Assembly (NCBI RefSeq): GCF_002127585.1
Contig: NZ_NEGZ01000006.1
Coordinates: 95,267-154,208, forward strand
Source: Janthinobacterium sp. GW458P
GTDB lineage: Bacteria > Pseudomonadota > Gammaproteobacteria > Burkholderiales > Burkholderiaceae_D
Length of the DNA stretch: 58,942 nt
Direction: 5' to 3'
A program made the position numbers and the translations under genes. Position 1 is the stretch's first letter. Each line of letters opens with the position of its first letter. The notes beneath the pieces are model-generated. The model saw only the letters and a program-made list of their open reading frames with translations. It made no database searches and was not told where the DNA came from. Shown piece after piece: positions 14,053 to 22,011 of this stretch.

Positions 14053-14337
14053 CGCAATAGAGAAACCGCCGCCTCAAAAAAATCGCAGCAGTTTTCGGCC
14101 ATGCCTTTCAAGAAGGTATTCCCTCAGTGCCGATGCTTGCAGGGACGAAAATACAAAGGAAAAAAACTTCAACGTGAGCACTACCATTTGACGTTTTTTG
14201 TACGAGATTGATTGTCTGAAGTCACCATCAACCGCTCCAGGCGGAATGGAATCGAAGAACTTTTTCTCCAATGATGGTATGTATGATGGTTTTTTGGGCT
14301 ATTGGCTGAGTTAGCCTGGCGGTTTTCGATTCCGGCT
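14032..14337 (+). repeat. Element right end, copy 2
   Basis: 306 bp matching 6500-6807. It ends TTTTCGATTCCGGCTCC, after which the copies diverge (ATCAGCGCGCATG here, GGCACCAAGAAC in copy 1). This is the most likely outer border of the accessory region. Confidence 0.85.
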
Positions 14338-14531
14338 CCATCAGCGCGCATGTAATTCCCCGAGATAGTACTCACTATTTTCCAAGCCTTCGCCAGTTCC
14401 GCAAAACGCTCTGTTCCGAAAAAGCCACCTGCGTCCATGCTGCCGGTTCCATCAGCCTGCCACGACGATGCCGGACATAGCGCTGTCATTGTTGCCGTAG
14501 AGCTGAGCAAGCCGGGCTTGCGCAGCGTCAA
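14338..14531 (-). pseudogene. Unrecognised gene 5' part cut at the island border
   Basis: A minus-strand frame from a TTG at 14531 (AAGGAGAG just upstream) reads TLRKPGLLSSTATMTALCPA, then GTGSMDAGGFFGTERFAELA and KAWKIVSTISGNYM, and enters the element right end at 14337. The composition looks protein-like, but I cannot name the family. It may be a chromosomal gene truncated by the insertion, or a chance frame. Confidence 0.3.
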
Positions 14532-14815
14532 CTCTCCTTACTTTGTATCCGTTCCAGCCTTGGCCCGAGTGTGTGCCATTTCTGGCTGGTGGGGCAATTG
14601 CTGCCGGCCGGCCTTGTGGCGGGCCGGCTTAGGTGCGGGACGAGCCTGTTGCTGGCGAGGCCGGCCCAGCCAAACTGGCGCAGCTTGCGCCGCTGGGGGG
14701 CGGGCACCGCTGCCGCGCGTGCAGGCGAACCTGGCTGGTCCTCCCGGCGCGCGGCGCCGGCTGCCTGCCATGTGTCGTTGCAGCAAGGCATGCGCGCCCG
14801 CATGGCCGCAGCGCG
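14532..14815. other. GC-rich spacer without a supported gene
   Basis: Very GC-rich; holds an inverted repeat GCCGGCC/GGCCGGC around 14598-14626. Frames on both strands are compositional shadows. It separates the island border from the chemoreceptor gene. Confidence 0.35.
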
Positions 14816-16540
14816 TCAGAACTCTTCCCAGTCGCCTGCCGTCACGGCTTCCGCCTGCACCGCGCGCAGTTTCGCGGGTGCGGCCTGGCGCCTGGCGGGG
14901 CTGCTGGCGGGCGCCGGTACCAGGCGCAGCGGCTTGGCGCTGGCGCGTGCCGGGGTGGGGGCGGGCGCTGCCACCTGGCTGTCGTGCGTCTTGAAGATGC
15001 TCACGGTTTGCACCAGGTGGCTGGCCTGGTCGCGCAGGGATTCGGCCGCCGCCGCCGCCTCTTCCACCAGTGAGGCGTTTTGCTGCGTGACGCTGTCCAT
15101 CTGGGCCACCGCCTGATTGATCTGCTCGATGCCGGTGGACTGTTCCTGGCTGGCCATCGTGATGTCAGCGATGATGTTGCTGACGCGGGCGACGCTGGCG
15201 ACCACCTCGGACATCGTCGTGCCCGCCTGCGCCGCCAGCCTGGAACCCGCATCGACGCGGCTCACGGAGTCGTCGATCAGCGTCTTGATTTCCTTGGCCG
15301 CGCTGGCGCTGCGCTGGGCCAGGCCGCGCACTTCGGTCGCCACGACGGCAAAGCCACGGCCCTGTTCGCCGGCGCGCGCCGCTTCCACGGCCGCATTCAG
15401 GGCCAGGATATTGGTCTGGAAGGCGATGCCGTCGATGACGCTGATGATGTCGACTATCTTGCGCGACGATTCGCTGATCAGGTCCATGGTGCCCATCACT
15501 TGCCCTACCACGGCGCCGCCCTTGCTGGCAACGTCCGATGCCGTGCTGGCCAGCACATTGGCTTCGCGGGCATTGTCCGCATTCTTGCGCACGGTGCTGG
15601 TGAGTTCTTCCATCGAGGAAGCGGTTTCTTCCAGCGAGCTGGCTTGCTGTTCCGTGCGCAACGACAGGTCGTTATTGCCGGTGGATATTTCCGCGGCGGC
15701 CAGTGAGACCGTGTCTGAATCCTGGCGCACGGATGAGACTACCGAGGTCAGCGACACCTGCATGCGCTGCAGCGCTGACAGCACGCTGGCCGTATCGTTC
15801 GGCGCGACGCTCAGTTTGCCTGTCAGGTCGCCGCCGGCGAGCAGGCTGACGGCGTCGCACAGCTGGCGCGGTTCGGCGCCCAGCGCCTTGAGCAAGTGAC
15901 GCGTGATGAGCCAACCCGCCAGGGCAGCCAGCACGATGGACAGCAGGCTGGCGCCGATGAGGATATTTCTGTTGAGAATGTACTGTTCGTTATCTTCCTG
16001 CAGGATGAGGGCGGAGCGCTGGTCTGTGAGCGCGAAATACTCATCGCTGGCGGCGACGAGGGCGGCCAGCAGCGGACGGCATTCCTCGTTCATCTTGACA
16101 ATGGCTTGCTCGTTCTTCTTTTGCAAGGCCAGATCGACGATGGCCAATGCCACGGGCGAATAGCGTTTTTCGATGCTGTCGATCTTGTTGATGGTGCTGC
16201 GCACTTCGTCCGATACGCCCGGCTCCTGCGCCAGTTGCAGCAGCTGCTGCATGTTCTTGACGACATCGGCCTGCGCCTGCAGGACGTGCTTGCGTTCGAT
16301 TTCCATGTCTTCCGGCTTGGAAACGAGCACCAGGTTCCTGGCCGCCACGGCGCGCATGTCGATCGCATCGCGCACGCGGTGCGCCGTATTGGCGCGGGCG
16401 GTGATGCCGTTGACGTACCTGTCAAAACTGGTGTTGAAGTTGGACAGGCTCCGCACTGACAGGATCGAGATGCCGATGAGGAAAAAGACCAGCAGGCCGA
16501 AAGCCAGAGTGAGCTGGGTGCGAACAGTTAATTTATCCAT
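14816..16540 (-). CDS. Methyl-accepting chemotaxis protein with C-terminal tether
   Basis: 574-aa chemoreceptor. TM1 is at ~8-29 ([20 protein letters not shown]), then a helical periplasmic four-helix-bundle ligand domain, TM2 near 191-211 ([18 protein letters not shown]), HAMP, and a full cytoplasmic signalling domain with the conserved hairpin tip ([34 protein letters not shown]). The tail is Ala/Pro/Lys-rich and ends DWEEF, matching the NWETF-type pentapeptide that tethers CheR and CheB in high-abundance receptors. It transmits ligand signals to CheA/CheW. No che genes are adjacent, so it is an orphan receptor. Confidence 0.95.
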   Translation of the reverse strand: MDKLTVRTQLTLAFGLLVFFLIGISILSVRSLSNFNTSFDRYVNGITARANTAHRVRDAIDMRAVAARNLVLVSKPEDMEIERKHVLQAQADVVKNMQQLLQLAQEPGVSDEVRSTINKIDSIEKRYSPVALAIVDLALQKKNEQAIVKMNEECRPLLAALVAASDEYFALTDQRSALILQEDNEQYILNRNILIGASLLSIVLAALAGWLITRHLLKALGAEPRQLCDAVSLLAGGDLTGKLSVAPNDTASVLSALQRMQVSLTSVVSSVRQDSDTVSLAAAEISTGNNDLSLRTEQQASSLEETASSMEELTSTVRKNADNAREANVLASTASDVASKGGAVVGQVMGTMDLISESSRKIVDIISVIDGIAFQTNILALNAAVEAARAGEQGRGFAVVATEVRGLAQRSASAAKEIKTLIDDSVSRVDAGSRLAAQAGTTMSEVVASVARVSNIIADITMASQEQSTGIEQINQAVAQMDSVTQQNASLVEEAAAAAESLRDQASHLVQTVSIFKTHDSQVAAPAPTPARASAKPLRLVPAPASSPARRQAAPAKLRAVQAEAVTAGDWEEF

Positions 16541-16866
16541 GATGCCTCTCCCAAATACGTGATGAAGATTAGAAAGTGTGCTTGCGCGGGGCGGGTGGCC
16601 GGATGTTGCCTGGCAACGGGGACATGCCCTACGCAGTGCTTCTCTATCCTGAACACGGATTCGTGGTGCAAGGATCGTGCTATCTAAAAACCGATTCCAT
16701 TAATTAATTTCTTTATTTGTTTTATTTGTTAAAATCATTGTTGCACAAAAAATTCGGTAAATCAATGAATTTTTGCGTGCCAAAAAACAACTTCATGCCA
16801 TGGACAGTTTGTGCGGCCGCGGCCGATGCGCGCCGGCCGGGCCGCTGGCGTGGGCGCGGCAAGGCG
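16541..16866. promoter_or_regulatory. Spacer upstream of the chemoreceptor, AT-rich core
   Basis: The 326-bp spacer contains an AT-rich block at 16692-16792 (TTAATTAATTTCTTTATTTG and similar), a clear contrast with the surrounding DNA and the likely promoter region for the minus-strand chemoreceptor. No gene is supported. Confidence 0.4.
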
Positions 16867-17256
16867 TCAGACGGCTACCGGCGTGCCTTGGTGAAATGCC
16901 ATTTGCCAGCGGCCATCGCGCCACTTCCACAGCGAACTGCGCAAGCTGGCGGCGGCGGGCAGGGCGCCGCTGGCGTGACGCACGGAGCGGTAGGTAACGA
17001 ATGCAACATCGCCGGCGAGCCAGCGGGCCTGGAAATCGCTGATGCTGCGCGGGCAGAAGTGTTCTGCCGGCAGGTCCGCCAGGGTCGCCGCGCGCGTCCA
17101 GACTTGGCCGGAACTGCCGAATTCGACGAATTCGTCGGCCAGCAGGGCCGCCAGCCTGGCGCCGTCGGCGCGCACCGCCCGGCTTTGCAGCGCCGCTTCC
17201 AGCGCCTGCAGATGCAAAGCCAGATCCGAAACGTGCGGCCCTGCCTGCTCCGTCAT
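16867..17256 (-). CDS. DUF4440 / SnoaL-like (NTF2 fold) protein
   Basis: 129 aa, matching the DUF4440 group of NTF2-fold proteins: LHLQALEAALQSRAVRADGA, LAALLADEFVEFGSSGQVWT, then the beta strands FQARWLAGDVAFVTYRSV and SSLWKWRDGRWQMAFHQGTP. Such proteins are often small ligand-binding or isomerase-like. The start codon overlaps the stop of the upstream gene (ATGA at 17256), so the two are translationally coupled. No catalytic assignment is possible. Confidence 0.82.
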   Translation of the reverse strand: MTEQAGPHVSDLALHLQALEAALQSRAVRADGARLAALLADEFVEFGSSGQVWTRAATLADLPAEHFCPRSISDFQARWLAGDVAFVTYRSVRHASGALPAAASLRSSLWKWRDGRWQMAFHQGTPVAV

Positions 17257-17468
17257 CAGATGGGAAAGGCGCCCGCGCCCGAGACATTCAGGCAGGCGAC
17301 CTTGTCGCTGGAAAAGTATTTGATCTGGCCCAGGCCGATGGCGTAGCAGCCGTCGCCGAGGGCGCTGATGGGACCCGTCAGTTTTTCACCGTTGACGAGC
17401 GTTACCACCCACGGCGTGGCGGGCGGTTTGGCCGCGTGGGCCAGTGCGTGTTGTACCAGGTCAGTCAT
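17256..17468 (-). CDS. Small Sm/Hfq-like protein
   Basis: 70-aa protein; the start at 17468 is chosen because AGGAGG lies directly upstream, while the longer frame lacks one. Its middle part, VVTLVNGEKLTGPISALG then YAIGLGQIKYFSSDKVACL, aligns by eye with the Sm core of Hfq (YLVNGIKLQGQIESFD then the Sm2 strand), but the Hfq YKHA signature is replaced. This suggests an Sm-fold RNA- or protein-binding module rather than true Hfq. It is coupled to the DUF4440 gene by an ATGA overlap. Fold call is inference from short similarity. Confidence 0.6.
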   Translation of the reverse strand: MTDLVQHALAHAAKPPATPWVVTLVNGEKLTGPISALGDGCYAIGLGQIKYFSSDKVACLNVSGAGAFPI

Positions 17469-17576
17469 GTGGCCTCCTATGCGTATCAAAGCCAGATGAT
17501 AGCAGTGCTGCGTGGGCGTGCGCATGTGTCGCGATGGCCGCGCGTGCGGGCCGGGGCCGCGACAGCGCCCGGCGCG

Positions 17577-18089
17577 TCAGGCGTCGGCCAGCAGATTCTT
17601 TGGCAACGCCACCGATACCAGCTTCCAGTGCCACAGGCCGTCACGCGTCAGGGTCAGTTCGCCGATGTGGCTCTTGCTGTGCGCGCGCTGCACGACGACC
17701 TTGTCCCACGATGTGTAGCGCAGCTTGTATTCGGGCTTGGCGTTGCGCTGGCGGCCGCTGATGTCGCTGACCTTGGCGATCGGTTTTTCGTAGCGGTCAT
17801 TGAGCTTCATCAAGGCAACGATGCCTTCAGGCATCAGCATGGTGTCGAGCAGCGGGTCGATGACGTCGGGGCTGATGTCTTCCGCCACTTCCGGCGCCGA
17901 GAACAGGGCGTGCAGTTGGCTGCCCAGGCTGCCGCGCAGCTGGGCCAGGTCGATATGCGCGGCCAGCGCTTGCGTATCTTCGTCCATGGTCGCCGTGCGA
18001 ATCTTGTTCATGGTGAAATACGGGCTGCCATAGAAAATGCCGGCCAGCGCGACCAGTGCCACTAGGGCGAGAAGCAACGTTCTTTTCAT
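17577..18089 (-). CDS. DUF2939 protein
   Basis: 170-aa protein with an N-terminal signal anchor (MKRTLLLALVALVALAGIFY), followed by the DUF2939 pattern: SPYFTMNKIRTATMDEDTQA, then HIDLAQLRGSLGSQL and a beta-rich C-terminus (YTSWDKVVVQRAH, DGLWHWKLVSVALP). Family function is unknown; the products are inner-membrane-anchored or periplasmic. The ATG at 18089 is preferred over the TTG two codons upstream. A paralogue lies 115 bp upstream on the same strand. Confidence 0.85.
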   Translation of the reverse strand: MKRTLLLALVALVALAGIFYGSPYFTMNKIRTATMDEDTQALAAHIDLAQLRGSLGSQLHALFSAPEVAEDISPDVIDPLLDTMLMPEGIVALMKLNDRYEKPIAKVSDISGRQRNAKPEYKLRYTSWDKVVVQRAHSKSHIGELTLTRDGLWHWKLVSVALPKNLLADA

Positions 18090-18204
18090 CTGCAATCTCT
18101 CGGATGCCTGGCGACCCGGTGCGCCTGAAGTGTTGGCATTCTACATAATATTTCCCAAAGTCAACATAGCGGTTTAGGTAAGTGTTGTTTTAGATCAAGT
18201 TTCT

Positions 18205-18651
18205 TCAGAGTAGTTCCGGCGGCAAGGTGATGTCCGCCAGTGTCCAGTCCCAGATGCCGTGGCGGCGCAGCAGGAACTGGCTGGCGGCCGGGCCGGCGCC
18301 CTTGCGCCGCAGCACCACTTCGTTCCACGAGCGGTAGGCCATGCCGAAGTCGTGGCGCTTGCCGTCGCTGCCCTGCTTGCCGTGCAGGATCAGCACCGTG
18401 AGGCCGGGCGGCGAGACGATGGTGTCGAGCATTTCCTTGAGTTCCTCCGCATCGGCCGCCTCGCCGCCCGCCTGCAGCTGGCGCGCCACGCTGGCGCGGA
18501 TGGCGGGCAGGTCGGCGTGCTGGGCCAGGGTTTCCAGGCGCACGGATTTGGCCGCGATGCTGATGCGGTACATGGCGATGTAGGGGCTGACCCAGGTAAA
18601 GCCGATGGCGGCGACGGCAAAAATGATCGCTGTGGCGTACTTTCTTTTCAT
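18205..18651 (-). CDS. DUF2939 protein, paralogue
   Basis: 148 aa, same layout as the downstream neighbour: signal anchor (MKRKYATAIIFAVAAIGFTW), SPYIAMYRISIAAKSVRLET, HADLPAIRASVARQLQ, and a C-terminal strand set (YRSWNEVVLRRKG, HGIWDWTLADITLP). The two genes form a tandem duplication that has diverged strongly. The spacer of 115 bp between them contains an AT-rich stretch (CATAATATTTCCCAAAGTCA), possibly a separate promoter for the downstream copy. Confidence 0.85.
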   Translation of the reverse strand: MKRKYATAIIFAVAAIGFTWVSPYIAMYRISIAAKSVRLETLAQHADLPAIRASVARQLQAGGEAADAEELKEMLDTIVSPPGLTVLILHGKQGSDGKRHDFGMAYRSWNEVVLRRKGAGPAASQFLLRRHGIWDWTLADITLPPELL

Positions 18652-18770
18652 GGTCTGTATCCTGGGTTGAGCTGTGCCGCCGTGATTTTACCCGGCCAGG
18701 GGCGGCGGATGGTGTAGCATTCGTGCCGGCGCGGACCATCGCGCCGCCAGCTGTATTATTGAGGACAACC

Positions 18771-19607
18771 ATGAATATCACTATCAATCAGGTGCTGCAG
18801 TCGTATATCGACCCGCTCACCGCCAGCGAGTACGCGGCGCTCGAGCGCAGCCTGCTGGCCGAAGGCTGCCGCGACGCGCTGGTGCTGTGGAACGACGTGC
18901 TGATCGACGGGCATAACCGCTACGCCATCTGCCGCCAGCACGGCATCGAATTCAAGACCATCCAGAACACCAGTTTCAGCTCGCTCGACGACGTCATGCT
19001 GTGGATGATCGACAATCACCTGGCGCGCCGCAGCGTGTCGGACTTCCAGCGCGGCGTGCTGGCCTTGCGCAAGAAGGAAATCGTCGCCGCGCGCAGCCCG
19101 GCGCCCGTCAGCGCGGCAGACGCTCCCGAAGGCGAAAACGCGCCCAAGCCGCCCATGAGCACGCGCGAAGAGGTGGCCAAGGCGGCGCGCCTGAGCAGCA
19201 ACCAGATCAGCCAGATCGAGAAGATCCAGAAAGCGGCTTCGCCGGAGCTGGTGGAGGCCGTCCGTTCTGGCACGATTTCCATCAATGCGGCCGCCACCGT
19301 GGCGTCGCTGCCGCCGGAAGAACAGGTGGCGGCCGTCGCCGGCGGCAAAAAACTGCTGCGCCAGGCGGCCAAGGAAATCCGCGAACAGCGCGCCGCCACG
19401 CGCACGCCGCGCGAGCCGAAAGTCCACGTGTCGCAGGATACGCCGGAAACGGGCAACGAACCGTGGGCGGACAACGCGGCGCAAACGCCGTCCGAAGCGG
19501 AACGCCTGCGCGGCGAGATCGCCAGCCTGAAACAGAAGGTGGCGCAGCTGCAGGCGGAAAATGCGGAGTTGAACCAGCGGATTGCAACGCTCATCGACGC
19601 ATCCTGA
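18771..19607 (+). CDS. ParB/Spo0J-like DNA-binding protein
   Basis: 278 aa, starting at ATG 18771 after GAGGA. The N-terminal ~90 residues resemble a ParB/sulfiredoxin-type domain (DPLTASEYAALERSLLAEGC, ALVLWNDVLIDGHNRYAICR). A helix-turn-helix-like centre follows (TREEVAKAARLSSNQISQIE), then INAAATVASLPPEEQV and a C-terminal leucine-zipper-like coil (LRGEIASLKQKVAQLQAENA). No parA, plasmid replication gene or parS-like site is adjacent, so a regulatory role is more likely than chromosome partition. It is divergent from the DUF2939 gene and followed at 15 bp by the acylase gene. Confidence 0.78.
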   Translation: MNITINQVLQSYIDPLTASEYAALERSLLAEGCRDALVLWNDVLIDGHNRYAICRQHGIEFKTIQNTSFSSLDDVMLWMIDNHLARRSVSDFQRGVLALRKKEIVAARSPAPVSAADAPEGENAPKPPMSTREEVAKAARLSSNQISQIEKIQKAASPELVEAVRSGTISINAAATVASLPPEEQVAAVAGGKKLLRQAAKEIREQRAATRTPREPKVHVSQDTPETGNEPWADNAAQTPSEAERLRGEIASLKQKVAQLQAENAELNQRIATLIDAS

Positions 19608-19622
19608 CCATTGGAGTAGTTC

Positions 19623-21842
19623 ATGCCAGTTCGCCATGCCTTGTTCGCCGCCATCGCCTGCGGCATCGTTGCCAGTGCTCCCGCGCTGGCGGCGCCCGCC
19701 GTTGCTGCCACGGACATGGCCCGCTGGCAGGCGCAGGCCGCCAACGTCAGCATCGCGCGCGACACCTGGGGCATCCCCCACGTGACGGGCAAGAGCGATG
19801 CCGATGCCGTCTTCGGCCTGATGTATGCGCAGGCCGAGGATGATTTTCCCCGCGTGGAATTGAACTATATCAATGCCATGGGGCGGCTGGCGGAAGTCGA
19901 GGGCGAGCGGGAGCTGTACCGCGACCTGCGCATGAAGCTCTTCATCGATCCGCTGGAACTGCAGGCGCAGTACCGCGCCAGCCCGCCGTGGCTGCAGAAA
20001 CTCATGGACGCGTTTGCCGATGGCCTGAATTTTTACCTGGCCACGCATCCGCACGTCAAACCGCGGCTGATCGCGCATTTCGAACCGTGGATGGCCTTGA
20101 GTTTCAGCGAAGGCAGCATCGGCGGCGATATCGAATCGGTCAGCCTGGCGCAGCTCGAAGCGTTCTACGGCCAGCAGGCCGCGCCCGCCGCCGTGGCGCT
20201 GGCCAGCTTGGAAACCGGGTTGGCGTCAGGCCTGGAGCCGGAGCCGAACGGCTCCAACGGCTTCGCCATCGCGCCCGCCATCACGAAAAATGGCCATGCG
20301 CTCCTGATGATCAATCCGCACACCTCGTTCTACTTCCGTCCCGAGGTGCACGTCACCAGCGGCGAAGGACTGAACGCCTACGGCGCCGTCACCTGGGGCC
20401 AGTTCTTCGTCTACCAGGGCTTCAATGAACGCCTGGGCTGGATGCATACCTCGGGCGGCGGCGACGTCATCGACGAATACCTGGAAAGCATCGTCGACCA
20501 GGACGGCGCATGGTACTACCGCTATGACGGCGGTCTGCGCCCCCTGAAAGCCGTGCCGATGACCGTGCCGTACAAGCTGGCGAACGGCGGCATGGGCTCG
20601 AAAACCATCACCGTCTACTACAGCCACCACGGCCCCATCGTGCGCGCGCAGGACGGTAAATGGGTGGCAGTACGGCTGATGCATTCGCCGTTGAAGGCGT
20701 TGACGCAGTCGTACACGCGCACCAAGGCGCGCGATTATGCGGCGTTTTACAAGACGATGGAATTGCGCACCAATTCCTCGAACAACACGGTATATGCGGA
20801 TGCGGACGGCAATATCGCCTATTTCCACGGCAATTTCATCCCCGTGCGCGACCCGCGCTTCAACTGGAAGCAGCCCGTCGACGGCAGCGACCCGGCCACG
20901 GAATGGAAAGGATTGCACACGGTGGCGCAGACCATCACCCTGTTCAATCCGAAGAATGGCTGGATACAGAATACGAACAACTGGCCGTATTCGGCGGCGG
21001 GCGCCGACAGCCCGCGCCAGGGCGATTACCCCGCCTACATGTCCGTGTATGGCGAAAACGCGCGCGGCCTGCATGCCGTCAAGGTTTTTCAGAATAAAAC
21101 AGGGTTCACGCTCGACAGCCTGATCGCCGCCGCCTACGACAGCGAACTGACGGCCTTCGAAACGCTGCTGCCGCCGCTGTTCGCGGCCTACGATGCGCTG
21201 CCGGCTGGCGACGCGCAACAGCTGGCGCTGGCCGACAAGATCGCGCTGCTGCGGGCCTGGGACTGGCGCTATGCGCTCACGTCCACCGCCACCTCGCTGG
21301 CCGTGTTCTGGGGCCAGGAACTGGCGGAATTGACGGGCAAGCAGGCGAGGGAGCAGGGCGTGCCCGTGGTCGACTTCATGGCGACGCAGCATGTCACGGC
21401 GGTGCAGCGCCTGGCGGCATTGGCCAGTGCGGCCGATAAGCTGCAGCGCGATTTTGGCCACTGGCAAACGCCGTGGGGCGAGATCAACCGCTTCCAGCGC
21501 CTGACGGGCGATGTGGTGCAGCCGTTTGACGATGCGCAAGCGAGCCTGCCCGTGCCTTACGCATCGGGTAATTGGGGCGCGCTGGCCGCGTATGGCCAGA
21601 GCGGCAAGAGCAGCACGAAACGCATCTACGGCGAACGCGGCAACAGCTTTGTGGCGGCCGTGGAATTCGGTCCGCGCATCAGGGCCAAAAGCATCCTCGC
21701 CGGCGGCCAGAGCGGCGACCCGCAATCACCGCACTTCCGGGACCAGGCGGCCATGTATGCGCGGGGCGAGTTCAAGCAGGTGCTGTTCTACCCCGAGGAC
21801 GTGGCGAAGCACCTGGAGCGCAGGTACCGGCCGGGGGAGTGA
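19623..21842 (+). CDS. Penicillin acylase-family Ntn hydrolase (PvdQ/AHL-acylase type)
   Basis: 739-aa secreted or periplasmic amidase. Signal peptide ~1-23 (ALFAAIACGIVASAPALA). The proenzyme has the usual alpha-spacer-beta order: alpha part with RDTWGIPHVTG, then the autocatalytic cleavage site GSNGFAIA with nucleophile Ser211. Substrates of the family include beta-lactams, acyl-homoserine lactones and pyoverdine acyl chains; which applies here cannot be told. Length suits the PvdQ/QuiP branch. The ATG follows a weak ribosome binding site 15 bp after the ParB-like gene, so co-transcription is likely. A perfect hairpin follows the stop. Confidence 0.88.
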   Translation: MPVRHALFAAIACGIVASAPALAAPAVAATDMARWQAQAANVSIARDTWGIPHVTGKSDADAVFGLMYAQAEDDFPRVELNYINAMGRLAEVEGERELYRDLRMKLFIDPLELQAQYRASPPWLQKLMDAFADGLNFYLATHPHVKPRLIAHFEPWMALSFSEGSIGGDIESVSLAQLEAFYGQQAAPAAVALASLETGLASGLEPEPNGSNGFAIAPAITKNGHALLMINPHTSFYFRPEVHVTSGEGLNAYGAVTWGQFFVYQGFNERLGWMHTSGGGDVIDEYLESIVDQDGAWYYRYDGGLRPLKAVPMTVPYKLANGGMGSKTITVYYSHHGPIVRAQDGKWVAVRLMHSPLKALTQSYTRTKARDYAAFYKTMELRTNSSNNTVYADADGNIAYFHGNFIPVRDPRFNWKQPVDGSDPATEWKGLHTVAQTITLFNPKNGWIQNTNNWPYSAAGADSPRQGDYPAYMSVYGENARGLHAVKVFQNKTGFTLDSLIAAAYDSELTAFETLLPPLFAAYDALPAGDAQQLALADKIALLRAWDWRYALTSTATSLAVFWGQELAELTGKQAREQGVPVVDFMATQHVTAVQRLAALASAADKLQRDFGHWQTPWGEINRFQRLTGDVVQPFDDAQASLPVPYASGNWGALAAYGQSGKSSTKRIYGERGNSFVAAVEFGPRIRAKSILAGGQSGDPQSPHFRDQAAMYARGEFKQVLFYPEDVAKHLERRYRPGE

Positions 21843-21863
21843 GGAAGCCCCACAGCAAAAGCC

Positions 21864-21890
21864 GGGGTCGTACCCTCAGGGTACGACCCC
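21864..21890. terminator. Perfect 12-bp hairpin between convergent genes
   Basis: GGGGTCGTACCC (21864-21875), loop TCA, GGGTACGACCCC (21879-21890). It sits between convergent genes without a long T run, so it is either a bidirectional terminator or a REP-type palindrome. Confidence 0.65.
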
Positions 21891-21921
21891 AGTAGTTCTG
21901 GTCTTGGGTTGATTTGAAATA

Positions 21922-21958
21922 TCAGATCGCGTCGAGTGCAGTGCGCAAGTCATGCCGC
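21922..21958 (-). pseudogene. Duplicated 3' tail of the downstream PLP-enzyme gene
   Basis: The minus strand reads HDLRTALDAI-stop, identical in protein to the last codons of the gene ending at 22012, with 31 of 37 bases matching. A palindromic element separates the two tails. Only the tail is duplicated. Confidence 0.7.
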
Positions 21959-21967
21959 AGCATGTAG

Positions 21968-22001
21968 GTCGGATTAGCAGCGGTACGCCGTGTAATCCGA
22001 C
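21968..22001. repeat. REP-type palindrome
   Basis: GTCGGATTA (21968-21976) and TAATCCGAC (21993-22001) form perfect 9-bp arms around GCAGCGGTACGCCGTG. The GTAGGTCGGATTAGC start is typical of widespread proteobacterial palindromic repeats. Confidence 0.75.
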
Positions 22002-22011
22002 ACCTCTCCCT

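Noticed and set aside
18771..19607. Plasmid partition locus
   Set aside because: Only a ParB-like gene is present; no parA, no parS-like repeats and no replication gene nearby.
20226..21725. Long minus-strand frame opposite the acylase gene, and similar long shadows opposite prc, metE and alaC
   Set aside because: The plus-strand proteins carry full catalytic motifs; the opposite frames are His/Arg/Ala-rich with no family features.
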